NCBI GenBank assembly: GCA_027422505.1
Contig: JAPQWV010000665.1
Span: 239,001-303,000, forward strand
Source: Craterostigma plantagineum
Taxonomy: Eukaryota; Streptophyta; Magnoliopsida; Lamiales; Linderniaceae
Reading direction: 5' to 3'
Length of the DNA: 64,000 nucleotides
Shown here: positions 19,152 to 30,446 of the stretch, piece after piece
Numbering within the stretch: position 1 is the first letter of the stretch
How the letters are laid out: each line of letters starts with the position of its first letter
Program-made: the position numbers and the translations under genes
The notes under the pieces: model-generated
Database searches by the model: none
The model's input: only the letters and a program-made list of their open reading frames with translations
What the model was told of the DNA's origin: nothing

Positions 19152-21195
19152 ATGTCCGATTCGCCGGCTAGACCGAATGTTGATCCAACATGCGAAGCTA
19201 ACCCCGGTTTTCCAGTTTAGATGAAGTGATTCCAGGTCCGAGAGACATTGTCATGTACACAGGACCTTTTCAGTCACTTCGCCCGGCAAGACCGCGGTCC
19301 AAACAGCAGAAGGACCATCACAGCCATCAAAAGCTAATCCTGAAGCAACCTCATCTGGCCTAGCTGCTATTCCGACTGGCACCCCAGCCACAGAAACAGA
19401 GATAGATGATGTGCCCTTGAGTACTCGGTATAAGGTCCATCAAAAACATCGGTGGGGCCGAACTAAAGAAAGGGCCGAACCCTAATCTCACTGACATTCC
19501 GGGGTCCCGCATGACCGAGGCAGAAATTCCGCTAACAGACCCAACTCCAGCCGCAGAAACCCCAAGAATGCCGATCAAAACCCAGTCGAGTGCATCTAAG
19601 AAGCGTCGAAGCCAACCCCTGCTGATGTTCAGGCCCCTGTTCCGGAAAAGTGTCGAAGCAATCAAATTCGACGAACCCTGAACCCAACTTCTAATGCTGA
19701 TGCACAAACTTCACTCTCAAGCGACTCCACGGACACAATTGTTGACTCCATTACCTACGACAGCATCGATTCGAAGAGTCAAGACGAGGATTTCCAAGTT
19801 TCCGGGGGAGAGACTTTAACATCAGAGTCAGAATCTTTGTCAGATTCAAATGCCCCAATCACTGACAGTGAAGACGAGCTTGGAATGGCTGAGACTCGGA
19901 GTCCTTGAAAAGCAGGTTGGTTAAGAAAGCTGGAAAGCGGCCTATGGAGACTGAGGAGAGACCTGCAAACAAAGAGGGCGAGGACTGAAGGATCGTCGCA
20001 ACCAGACTCAAGTCACCGTGCCCTCTCGCCAGTTCCATCCAATGACAAAGATGTTGAGCCATATACTGACCCAACATTGGATGACTCTGACTGGGAAGTG
20101 TCGTTACCGACATATTTGTCAACCTATTTATCGGTAACGACACTTCCCAGTCAGAGTGTCTTGCAGGTAGAAAGAGTCGTGGACGTAGCTAGCTTCAGAA
20201 AATATGGGGTGATGAAGTTCCTGGAATCTCGGCATCTAGGCCACGTGGTGAGGTGTTTAGGGACTTACTGCGACTTAGTAGTCCGAGAGGTATATGCAAA
20301 TCTTTTCTATAACGTGGCTGAGGTGAATTCTAGGAAGTATGGAAAGGTCTTGTTCGGGGGAGATTATATGATATGTCTTCTAGGGCGATAAATAGGTTGC
20401 TGGAAACCCCTGATGTCGATGTGGGTTATGAATATGATAATGATGAGGTGGTGCAATTCATTACTGGGGTAGAGTAAATGTGTGGTAGGGAAACTGTGCG
20501 GGTAGTGCCTTAACCTCCTTACTGTCCTATTCAAAGTTGGGGTGTGTAGTTGGGTACCAACTATGAATGAGACAAGAGTGACCGAGAGTATGTCACCTAT
20601 GCTATTTGCACTGGGCCGTAATCTACCTTTGAACTGGGGAGAACTCATCCTCAACCACATGTCGAACCAAGCAGAGCGGGTAGGAAGGGAATTCTCCCTT
20701 ACCTGTTTATTTTTTATGGGGTTCTTCTACAAGGTGGATTTCAGCCAACCAGACGTGATAAGGTGGTCTCCCAGAAGCTTACTTATGCCATTCAACCTAG
20801 CCATCTCGCCGGACCAGACAAGGTCGTTGACCTTCCATGGCGAACATTAGAACAGCTCACACAGAATGTTGATCAAAGATGTTGGATCAACATCTGCCGC
20901 CGCACTAGAACAGGCGATCAAATGCCTCGATGAGTCCATCGCATCTTTGGTGGCTCAGTGAGATGTATTGAGGAGTCTACTTTCTTTCCAAAACAGGGGA
21001 GAGGCAGAAGGTGGTGCGGGAGTTGGAGCTAAAGCGGGACCAAGTGGACATAACGGGACCGAAGACCTAGGGGGAGCTGAGCAAGAACAGAATGAAGAAG
21101 AAGATGGACAAGGAGCTAAGAAAGCTGGAGCTGAGCACGAAGCTGGATAGGAGCAGGCTAAGGACTCGATCGAGAGTCTGAATATTTTGGTTTAA
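19152..21195 (+). pseudogene. Element A ORF3 (env-like position, plant transposon protein type), left copy
   Basis: A third ORF lies between pol and the 3' LTR, as in Sireviruses. It starts MSDSPARPNVDPTC at 19152 and is broken by frameshifts and stops. An acidic, proline/serine/threonine-rich N-terminal half is followed by a folded region at about 20160-20395 (FRKYGVMKFLESRH, VVREVYANLFYNVAE, GKVLFGGDYMICLL). Then come 20542-20850 (ESMSPMLFALGRNLPLNWGE, ILNHMSNQAERVGREFSL) and a Gly/Glu-rich tail with a stop at 20958-20963, ending in SLNIL. The folded part resembles the Pfam family called putative plant transposon protein; membership is inferred by eye. The function is unknown and the ORF is inactive. 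A perfect 27-bp inverted repeat lies at 20084-20157. Confidence 0.7.
20084..20157. repeat. Perfect 27-bp inverted repeat inside ORF3 (left arm)
   Basis: Arms at 20084-20110 and 20131-20157 (starting ACTCTGACTGGGAAGTGTCG) are exact reverse complements around a 20-base loop. The mirrored copy is at 60720-60793. Confidence 0.95.
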
Positions 21196-21523
21196 TATGT
21201 TTGAGCATGCGGGTTTTGAGTGCTTTTAGTTTGCCTTTGTGCTTTGCATGCTTGCCTGCCTTGACCTGCGTTTTGAGTTTGCCTGCGTATGTTTTATTTT
21301 ACATATGGACCATTTTTATTGTCTTTTGCAGATATTATTTTACAGGACCTCTAATCGGCACGCACTATTTAGTACTTTGAATAGTTTAATTTGTATTCTA
21401 TTAGCGTTTGCTCTAACCATTGTTTAATGGTGTGTGGTTGAGTAGATTTGGCCTTCAGGGGGAGTTTCACTACGACTAACTTCTGCTTTGATTTTGGGAA
21501 GAAAGATAAAAAAAGGGGGATAT
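21196..21523 (+). other. Element A 3' untranslated region and polypurine tract
   Basis: About 330 bases of T-rich non-coding sequence end in AAGAAAGATAAAAAAAGGGGGA immediately before the LTR. The last purine run (AAAAAAAGGGGGA) is the polypurine tract. Confidence 0.75.
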
Positions 21524-22322
21524 TGTTAATGTTGAGACTTCATCATTGGCAATGTTGGGGGAACATTCTAGCCAACTTTTGATGGCCGAGAATGTCTTCT
21601 TTCTCAGTTTTATCTTTCATACCCAAAACCTGCTTAATTCGGCTCTTTGGCTATTTTAAGTGTTTTGCAGGACTTACATAAAGATTGGAATGAGTCAATA
21701 AAGTGGGAAATGCGTGTGGATAAGAAGGGGCAAGCTTAGGAGTGGAACATACTACATATAGGAATAGTGGAGCTCAAGTCAAGACCAAGTCATTTGAGCT
21801 GATTCAAACTAACTCCCAACGATCACAAAAAGCTTAGTGAACGTTGTGGAACGTAGTGGACATTGCCAAGTCTTTGTGGGAAGTTGGCCAAAGTCGAAGA
21901 CATATAAATAGAGACTTCCCATGACCATTTGGAGGACGATGATTTGACTAGAGAAAATCCCGAGCGAGTTCGAGCTTACATTGCGAGAGTTGGCTTTTTA
22001 GCCAAGTGTTTCTATTGCCAAAGTCTTTGGACTTTATAGGTTTGCAGAATCGTGTGATTCGTAGTTTTGTCTATGCTTGTTTTATACTATCTTCGGATAA
22101 TTGTTTTGTGATCCATCTTAGTAGTGGAATTACGCCTTGAGGCACGTAGCAAGTTTTCTGACTTGCTGCAAAATTTACATCTCTTGTTCATCAGTTTTCT
22201 CACTAAGTAATCCTATATTCCGGGTGCGCTTTGAGTGTTAGAGAGAGTGTTCACCCAACATCTCATCCAACATCAGTTTTATCACTTAGTATTTACATCC
22301 ATATCGGATGGGACCCTCTTCA
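21524..22322 (+). repeat. 3' LTR of element A, 799 bp (left arm)
   Basis: It starts TGTTAATGTTGAGAC and ends GGGACCCTCTTCA. TATA-like TATAAATA lies at about 21903. It is homologous to 6949-7735 along its whole length. Confidence 0.88.
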
Positions 22323-22342
22323 CACTTGATTTCTTTTAGCCG

Positions 22343-22674
22343 CTTATGCAGATCTAAACAAGAGAGCGGATTGGGCATTCAGGATTTCACTCCTCGAACC
22401 TTTTGATGCTAGCTAAACGAGCGTGCTCTTTATCCAACATCCGAATCTATTGGTAATTCGTGCTTTTAAAGCACGATAGTTCTCTGGTGATGATTTTCTT
22501 GCAGCATCGCATGGAACCAACCCATACATGACGGGGCCTCCTTGCTTCTAAGGAATCCTATGACTGGGGCTTCGATGACAAATAAGGAATGGTAAATATG
22601 TTAATATATGGCACGATCCTTGGATCCCTCGACTTGGCTGCTTCAAACCACTCAAGGCTCATCACTTGAGGAAC
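22343..22674 (+). pseudogene. LINE (non-LTR retrotransposon) ORF2 C-terminal remnant
   Basis: Broken plus-strand frames contain the plant LINE ORF2 tail signature: GGLGIQDF-like near 22360, FSGDDFLAAS near 22475, CF-x-SYDWGF near 22550 and NGKYVNIWHDPWIPRLG near 22590-22640. Several frameshifts and stops are present. It is bounded by the end of element A and the start of element C, so it is old DNA into which both inserted or against which they were joined. Confidence 0.65.
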
Positions 22675-23025
22675 TGTTAGGTCCTCGATTATCAACTCTA
22701 CGATCCTAAACTTCAATCCTAGGTAATTCGACTAGAATGCTAGAAAATAAGATTTCGATCGAAAACCTTCTTTTAAGAACTTGGGAGACAATTCGAGTAG
22801 TGAGAGAATGATTCTAATTTTTTCTCTCTAGAATTGGATTTGCAAGCCTTTCATATCAATTGCCTAAATATTCTCTATTAAGCACAATGTGTGTACAAGT
22901 ATTTATACCAAACATACTTGGTATAGATACAATTTAAGTCCTAATCTAAGGACAACTACAAGTAAAACCACTAATTACAAGGACAGTTAATAAAATCACA
23001 GCACAATTAAAATTGATATTCTATA
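22675..23025 (-). repeat. 3' LTR of element C, 351 bp (left arm)
   Basis: On the minus strand it runs from TATAGAATATC (TGTAGAATATC in the right arm) to CGAGGACCTAACA. A minus-strand polypurine run GCACAAGGGGGGGAA (23026-23040) adjoins it. The second LTR of C is not in the window. Confidence 0.75.
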
Positions 23026-25770
23026 TTCCCCCCCTTGTGCTTGATTGCCCTTCTACACTTTCTGTCCTCGTTGGGCATAGTATGACCTGCGCAAGCCCAA
23101 TGCATACTCGAAGTTCCTTAGAGTATTCCTCAGCTCCAATCGCTCCTCGATGTCATCAAGTATTTCCATCAGAAGGGGTTGCTCTCTCACGAACCTATGA
23201 AGCTTCAGCATGGTCTCTCTGTTGATATCTTCCAATCTCGTCTCTATGGTCCTTCTGATGACCTTGAGCGTCCCATCACAAAACTTATGAACTTCAGTCT
23301 TCAGCATCAACCTATTCTTCTTTGCAATCGGATTGTGGTAGGTGATTCCTAAGACTGAGCTGATGTGTTGATTGATGGGAAGCCCTTCGATCTCAAGTCC
23401 TTTGTTGAGCGGAGCGGTCAAGTTAACCTTCTTCATGTTGCTCTCCAGAGCCATCTGAAGGTCGTGTGCGGCGAAGTATTTGACTTGGCGCATCATGAAC
23501 CGGTAGAGTCCTTCGAGTCCTTCTTTCTTGATGAAGCCTTGAGGACCCTTGTACTTCTCTACGTACAGCTGGTAGACATGGTACACCTCCTCGGCAGGGA
23601 GGTACGGTAGGTCACTCTTGCTTAGCTCTTCTTGAGTTCTAACTACTCGCTCTATGACGTAGAATGGTATTGGAAGACCTCCTTTAGCACAGTAGACGCT
23701 TAGGGGATAGACTCTTGTAATGACTCTTCGCTTGTCCTTTTGACATCCCCAGCCTCACATCTGGTCCAAGATGGGATAGCATCCAAACATAGGTCATTCT
23801 CTTTTGCTGATCCCAGTGGGAGATACCTCTGAGCTCGAACTCGTTCAACTTCTTGACTTTGTCCGGTGACCTCCATATGTGTTCATGAACTTCTTCAAGG
23901 AATGGGATCTCAATCCTGATGGTTTCCCATGGCGTGTCGATTCGAACGGTCCCTGGCACTTGTCTTGTAGGGGAATCCGTCCCTTGTGCAATCAACTCTG
24001 GAAGCCTTGAGGGAATTTGTTCATGGTCTTCACCTTCCTGGAGTTCTTCATCTTCAATCAAAACTAGGTCCACCGAGGCTTGTTGTAGAAAATGTCGAAC
24101 GTCCTTGAGTCGTTGCCTTTGAACGTCATCGGGCACGGTATGGGTCATCCACTGTCGTTCGAATATATATCTATCGAGGAACTTGTGTGGGTTGACACCA
24201 TGTTCGGATGGTCCTGATTGGTCTGGAGCGGTCGAGCTAGGAGTGGCCTGAGTAGCTGCAAAGGCAACGAGCATTGCGGCACTTGCTTCTTCTTCCGGAA
24301 GCAAGGGGCTTCTGAAGGTCTGTGGTGGTGTGGACGGAGGCATCCTTAGGTGAAAATATGGTGGTTCGATCGGGGTTAGAGTTTGGGTGGTGCGGTGCGT
24401 GGTGGTGGTTGTTTGGGTAGGATGTTGCGAGGTTTCAACGGCTCCAGTCTTTGTCTGCACCGAGCCCGATCCTTTACCTTGTTCTTGACCACTCGTAGAA
24501 GTCCTTGGCCTCTTCTTCCCGAGTGATGATCCTGATCGTAAGGTTCGTCATGTCGTCGTCTGGAGTGGGAGCTTTGGCCCCGGCATGTTTGAGTAGGTGG
24601 ATCAGAATGGTCCCCCAGTCGCCTATAGAGTGATTCTTCCTGAGGCGATCGGATGGTAAGGCCTATGAGGCAAGCGAGAAGTTTGTCGTGGAGCTCGGTG
24701 ATTGGGATTGTGTATGGGTTGATTAGGGTGGATGAGTTGATGAGAGGGTCGATAGGTGTGGGTTGTGAGGGTGTGAGGTTGGCTTGTGACGAAGTAGCCT
24801 CAGAGACGGGCACTTTCTCGGTGTTGCGGTGGGACGTCTCAATGGAGGTGAGTACTCCCTCAATTATCTTTTCTTCGAGGGATCGAACGGCTTCGGAGAG
24901 AGCCACTTGGAAACGTGCTTCCGTCACAAGGGGTTCTGACGCCTCCGTTGTAGATGGACCAGGATGACTGATATTGCCTGTTGACAACCCTTGAGTGAGC
25001 ACCATCTCATCGTGCTGGCTCGTAGTCACTTGAGGTTGTGACTGTCCGAGACTTCTATCCAATCCTTCATTGAATCTACAAGATTCGCATCTAATGATGT
25101 GACAGGCTCAGAGTGGAACCTGTGCATCAGACATTTCAATGTCGAGGCTGGTAGTAGTAGGAGTCTGAATCTCGGCCACGACTGCGGCGGAGGGGTTGGG
25201 CTGCAGCTCAAGATTGAGCGATGATGGATCCTCAGCCCTTGGAGAGGTAACTAGGGTTGTGTCTGATGGTTGCCTAACAGCTTCTAAGATGGGCTCGTCT
25301 GATGCAATTTGATGTGTGGGAGGTCGTCTTATAAGTCAAATATCCTCATCTGACTCTGTGTCTGACGAGGTAGCCGTATGAGGGGTAGGGTCATGTTCTG
25401 CCTTCTCACGGGCTTGTGCTGTCAGCTGAGGTGCTTCGGGTATGATCGTGGGGATCAGAGCCTCGATTTCTGGCGTGGTCGCCATCCGAAGTGGGTTGTG
25501 CCCCGTTTCACTTCGGGTTGTGCTTCTTGTTGAAGGATCTCCTCAATGAACCCTTGAAACACACCGACATTGATGGGCACTTCAGCTCCTAACTCTTCAT
25601 TTGGAGCTTGGATTTCCAACTCATATGCCACTATGTCGATCAACATGGCATCAGCATCGGGCATTGGATCATCTTGAGTTGGAGGCTCCTGTTCCAGTTC
25701 TTGAGCCACTTTATCAATTAGCTCGGCCTCAGAACTGTGATGTTATTGTTGAGGGCTCACTGCAAAGTCT
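23026..25770 (-). pseudogene. Element C internal region: TE protein of unknown function, left copy
   Basis: Minus-strand frames at 25455-25709, 25026-25211, 24376-25062, 23684-24460 and 23053-23586 form one protein, broken by frameshifts, that ends at the polypurine tract. The N-terminal half is Pro/Ser/Thr/Glu-rich and disordered-looking. The C-terminal half is folded: KFLDRYIFERQWM, then ELRGISHWDQQKRMTYVWML, KYFAAHDLQMALES, KFCDGTLKVIRR and ERLELRNTLRNFEYALGLRR. Similar CDGTL-to-RNxxRNFE proteins are known from plant retroelements without an assigned function. The place next to the 3' LTR suggests an accessory (ORF3-type) protein. The left copy has an extra stop (GQKV then TAG) compared with the right. 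The 5' part is cut by element D at 25771. Confidence 0.6.
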
Positions 25771-27008
25771 TGTTAGGAATATGCCCTCGAATGCTATACG
25801 AGGATAAGATTAGGGCATTAAATTATTTATCATTCGACCTTTTGTGCAATAAGACATTTATTGGATATAAGAGTTCTTTACTTAGCATCCGGTAAAGCAA
25901 TAAATGAGCATATCCAAATGTGTCGAGTTGAGTCACTATTCTCGATAGGCACGAGAGAGGAAGACAACAGTAGACTCGTAACCTCGAACATTAAAAGTCC
26001 GTAAGCCTGAGGTTCCAGTTGGGTGCTGGATAACCGACCACAGCTTATTTGTCGACGACCTATCATTTGCCGATATCCCGCTTGGAAGCAAAGTTCGTGA
26101 TTTGTGATACGAATCAAATTAAGGGATTGACTCGTTTCATGGACACTGACTCACGGGTCGTACGGTCGAACATGGCTTATTACTCAAGGAGTGTCAATGA
26201 CCGACGACAACACTATAGTATTCTACGTGAACCTTAGATCGAAAGGGGCTTTGACGGAGTTGACTTCGAAGTCTCGACTGCCACTGGTTCCTCTCGACCC
26301 GATTTGCTGTTGCATGGGTCAGCGGGCCAGATGTGGTCTTGATAACGATTTGTGATTGCCAGGCTTAGACTTCCGAGTACGGATTCACAGCCCCGCAAGT
26401 AATCGAGGCAAGTGTCCTATGAGGACAGTGACGGAAAATTACGAAATCCTTGGCCAAGTTGGTTTGACTTGATATACCTAGCTTGACTTGATATTCAAGT
26501 TGGTTTTCTAATAATAGCATGTTTTCTTAAGTTTGGATTTGGAATTCAAACGATAGTAAGATTTGACAAAAATCTCCCACACTTCAGGGACTTAGCAATC
26601 AAAATCTAAGCCTTTAAATAGGCTAAATTTCGTGCTCCATATAAAGAGAAGAAGAGATTTTCAAAATCAACACAAGGCAAAAACCACACACACCGAACAC
26701 ACACGTTTCTCCCACGCGACGGCTCAGTTCTCTCTAGCCATCTTTTTAGAACTGATTTCGTGGTACACTGCGAGGTCGGCATGACGGTCTAGTGCCATAC
26801 ACCACCATCGACGAAGTCTTGAAGAAAAGGCGAGGAGCTGCCACTCGCTTCAATTGGTAATTCTGTACGGGTTTGACCCGTCCTATTACGTGGCTATGTG
26901 TTACTATTCCGATCCGAGCAACGAGGGCAATCGGGGAACTCGGGAAATTTTTGTTCCGCACCATACTCTGGGACGTGGCGTCTCCGGGAGACACCGGGTA
27001 ACACAACA
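25771..27008 (+). repeat. 5' LTR of copia element D, 1238 bp (left arm)
   Basis: It begins TGTTAGGAATATGCCCTCG and ends GGTAACACAACA, one base before a canonical primer site. The same start, at about 90% identity by eye, recurs at 41152. A TATA box TATAAAGAG lies near 26640. Confidence 0.85.
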
Positions 27009-27009
27009 G

Positions 27010-27024
27010 TGGTATCAGAGCGGG
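27010..27024 (+). other. Primer binding site of element D
   Basis: TGGTATCAGAGCGGG matches the complement of initiator tRNA-Met and follows the LTR by one base. Confidence 0.88.
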
Positions 27025-28576
27025 TGCTCGTGATCAGAACCATAACATGTTTTGATTGAAATGAGGCACGTGGGAGACGATCGAAAGCCAACGCGGTTTG
27101 ACTGGCGTGGGACTGATTGATGCATCGTTTGCCATCCCACGGCCACCACGTCGTGCAGCGTGGCACCGACAAGATCGGAACGCGGTCAGCCATGGGCGGC
27201 GACACAATCCGACTGTTGTAGCGCGTTGTGCGTGGCTGCACGCTCGTACCATTGGGTTGCTCTGACCAGGCCCGATCAGCCATGACCTCTATGTCCGACA
27301 CCGGCCATGGTGGCTCCGGTGCCGTTCCAAGGTGGTGCCGCCGAGCCGAGTGGCAGCGACGGCAACAGATTAGCCGCGGCAAAATTCTCACAGGCTGAAA
27401 TCGTGCGTTGCGCGCAGCGTGTCGCCGCCGCCGCCAGCAGTTGCGGGTGGCATGCTCCATCATGGCTCTCCGGCGTGTTTTGACGGTTGAGCGATTTGAG
27501 TTCCGGCTGCTGCGTTAGGGCTTCACGCTCAAAGCCTTAACGTGCCTTTTAATGGGCCTGGCCCGTTTAAGGCCCAATTTTCGTTTCTTTTTTGAAATCA
27601 TATAATTGTCAACGTGCTCGTTATGAATGTGATTTAAGGCGCACTTGCTGGTTTAGGAATTTGGTTTCTGGGTCATTTGTTAAGGGTTACGTCCCTCGGG
27701 TTGTATTTGTCTTTTACGGGTTGTTCGGGACTTATGATCCCCCATGTTGTAGTTTGCCGTTGTATTAGATTAGACTTAAATACAAAAACGTGGGCCCATT
27801 AGACGGACGACAACCCTCTCGGCGGTTACAAGGTGGTGGACATTAGGTGACTTTGAGGCCGTTCGAGTGACGAAGGACGTTTGACGGCTTCAAGACCCGT
27901 GCGATGACACGAGTTCTTTTGAAGACGCATGTAATAGGGATAGACTACAAATAACCCGTCTGTGTTGCCTTGTAGTTTATTTTCCTAGGGTTAGTTTACT
28001 ACCTAGTTTGGTTTTTGAAATGATATGCATGTACTATGTGCTGTTATGTGAGATGGTTTATTTTCCCGTTTGATAAATACTAAGTGGGTAAAGGAATTAG
28101 ATTCCTGTCTTCTATCATGCTTGAAATGTCTAGCACTGGGAGTTTTGAGATTTGTTCCGAGTAAGTTCGCGTCGTATATCCCGCCCCAGTGTTAGCATCT
28201 CGGGTGCGTCTTGGACGCCGCTCGCCATACCAGCCCCCCCATGAAGCGTATGGCAGCAAGAAGCGGTACATTCTGCGCGATTTAAGTATAAGTTGATAGG
28301 TCACACTTAGGCAGTTATACCCAATAACAGGGTTAGCCGTGAGGGTCGATGACTGAGACAAAGATAGTTGAAACTCTTATTGGATAAGTTCGCGTTTGAC
28401 GTGACTTCGATAAGATTAGACGAGCCAAAAATTGCGTTAAAGGCTTAGGCGAGTCTAGTCGAGTCGGGGACATCAACTCCACTATGAAACTATCAACGAG
28501 GTTTTCGAAACTCTTCTCGGGATAGTAGTGTTTTCGAGAAAAATAGTAGGAGTCAAGCGAAACAAAAAGTCCTTGT
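27025..28576 (+). other. Untranslated leader of element D
   Basis: The first part (27040-27480) is GC-rich; the rest is moderate. A block at about 28070-28380 (AAGTGGGTAAAGGAATTAG, then GATAGGT-CACACTT, GAGACAAAGATAGTTGAA) is conserved in the leader of element F (33523-33840). No convincing ORF is present. Confidence 0.6.
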
Positions 28577-30441
28577 TTGCGCTTGATGAATCATAAGATA
28601 AACCTAATTAGATCTTTATTTTCTAAAGCTTTATGTTTCTTTCTATTTACTGCGCTGACGAACATTATTACTATGCTGCTTGAGAGAAATTGTTTGGTGG
28701 GACCAAACTACGTGGACTGGCTCCGTAACCTGAGGATAGTCCTAGGTATGGAATCGTTAACTTATGTCCTCGATTCCCCCATACCGCAAGTCCCATGGCT
28801 GATGCGAGTGATGAAGACTGGGCTACGTATGCCAAGTGGCGGATTGACGAGCCAAATGTCAAGGGCTATATACTTCTTTCCATGACCAATGGTTGCAGCA
28901 CACTCACTCGGAAATGGAAGTGGGCGCCATTTTGCTTCATTTGAAGGAGCTTTTTGGTGAGCGTTCCACGAGTGCTCGCTATTCCCTTATGGAGCAACTA
29001 TTTCATTGCAAAATGGCTGAGGGTAGTGACGTCGGAGAGCATGTGCTCAAGATGATGATTGGATCGAAAGACTCCAGGCACTAGACTTTATCATGGGTAA
29101 TGAGCTCCAGAATCTGACAGTCGCTCCCACATTCCTTCAATTCGTTCATTGTGAACTTTAATCTTAACAAGGTCGAGATGACGTTGACTGGGTTTATGAA
29201 CCAGTTGTCGGCGGTGCATACTCAGATAAAGAAGGTGAAAGGAAAGGAAGTTGTTCTTGCCGCGAATGCTAAGACTCGAGGGTGGAGTAGAAAGAAAAAG
29301 TTGGACAAGCCCATTAAGCCCAAAGGACAAATTTCGAAAGGCAACTCCAAGAAGAACGTGTTCAAAGGTGCCAAGCCGACAAACAAATGCCTTCACTGCA
29401 ATGAGCTTGGCCATTGGAAGCGCGATTGCCCAAAGCTAGCCGGCTCAGGTAAAGAACTTTACGTTTAAGAAACTAATTGTTCTATGACAGTATATTCCGC
29501 TTCGCGGATCTTAGATTCAAGAGCTGGTGCTCACATCTGTGTTCCGAACCACGGTCTGGAACGAAATAGGAAACTGGCGGACGAGAGATCATGATCAACG
29601 TAGGAAGCGGACATGGCGTACCGGTGACCCAGATTGGATCAAGAACTCTCGTTTTATCTACTAGACATAGTTTACTGCTTTCCGATTGTTTAGTTTTGCC
29701 CAAGGGGCTTAAGAATATGTTTTTATTCCCATTTTGAGCGGAAATGGTTACGAGTTCCATTTTAGTAATAATATATGCAAAATTTATTTTGGAAATAATT
29801 GCATCGGAAGTGAAAGTTTGCTGAATGGATTATATTATCTAAATGTCGAAGATAAAACAAAAACTGTGAATACAATCACCAACAAACGAAAATTGGAGTC
29901 GAACTCGAGACGGCTGTGGCATATTCGACTCAGTCACGCTGGCGAACAGAAGATTATTGAGTTAACCGGCATTATAAAGCTACTTGGGTCTGATCCCTAT
30001 CCGACTTGCGAATCTTGTATCATAGGAAAGATGACCAAGTCGCCCTTCACAGGAACTTTTACGAGAGCCGCAGAACTTCTCGGTTTGATCCACACGGATG
30101 TTTGCGGACATTTTGGGGCAGCGGCTTGAGGTAACTTCCGTTATTTCGTTACCTTCACTGATGATCACTCTCGCTTCGGCAAGGTGTATCTCATGAAGCA
30201 CAAGTCTGATACTTTTTTATGGTTTAAATAGTACAAGGCTTTGATGGAAAATCAGACTGGGAAGAGCATTAAAGCCGTTCGATCAGATCGAGGCGGCAAG
30301 TACATGAGCCTCGAGTTTGTCGAGTTCTTGAAAGAGAACGGGATCATTATAACGACACTGCCCGGAACACCGCAGTTGAACGGTGTGTCCGGACGAAGAA
30401 AATCGAACTCTGTTGAATAAGGTTCGATCTAATGTTGCGTT
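28577..30441 (+). pseudogene. Element D gag-pol, 5' part (Gag, protease, integrase start), left copy
   Basis: Gag begins near 28577, with the copia motif LVGPNYVDWLRNLRIVLGME. It frameshifts near 28795 and 28890, where the right copy has an extra G, and continues through LHLKELFGERSTSARYSLMEQL. A CX2CX4HX4C zinc knuckle (CLHCNELGHWKRDC) lies near 29390. After a TAA at 29466 comes the protease region, where the catalytic DTG is altered to DSRAGAHIC. GAG_pre-integrase and the integrase core follow (29734-30129: HIRLSHAGEQKI, CIIGKMTKSPF, GLIHTDVCG), then RSDRGGKY and PQLNGVSG. The coding sequence is cut by element F and resumes at 39211. Confidence 0.85.
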
Positions 30442-30446
30442 ATACA
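30442..30446. repeat. Left 5-bp target site duplication of element F
   Basis: ATACA precedes the F LTR start TGTTGAGG and is repeated after the F 3' LTR at 39206-39210. Confidence 0.85.

Noticed and set aside
26746..27463. Minus-strand frames of up to 189 aa across the D LTR and leader (and the 238-aa right-arm equivalent at 53414-54130)
   Set aside because: They run antisense through the LTR, primer site and leader of a copia element with Arg/Ser/Pro-rich composition; no family resemblance.
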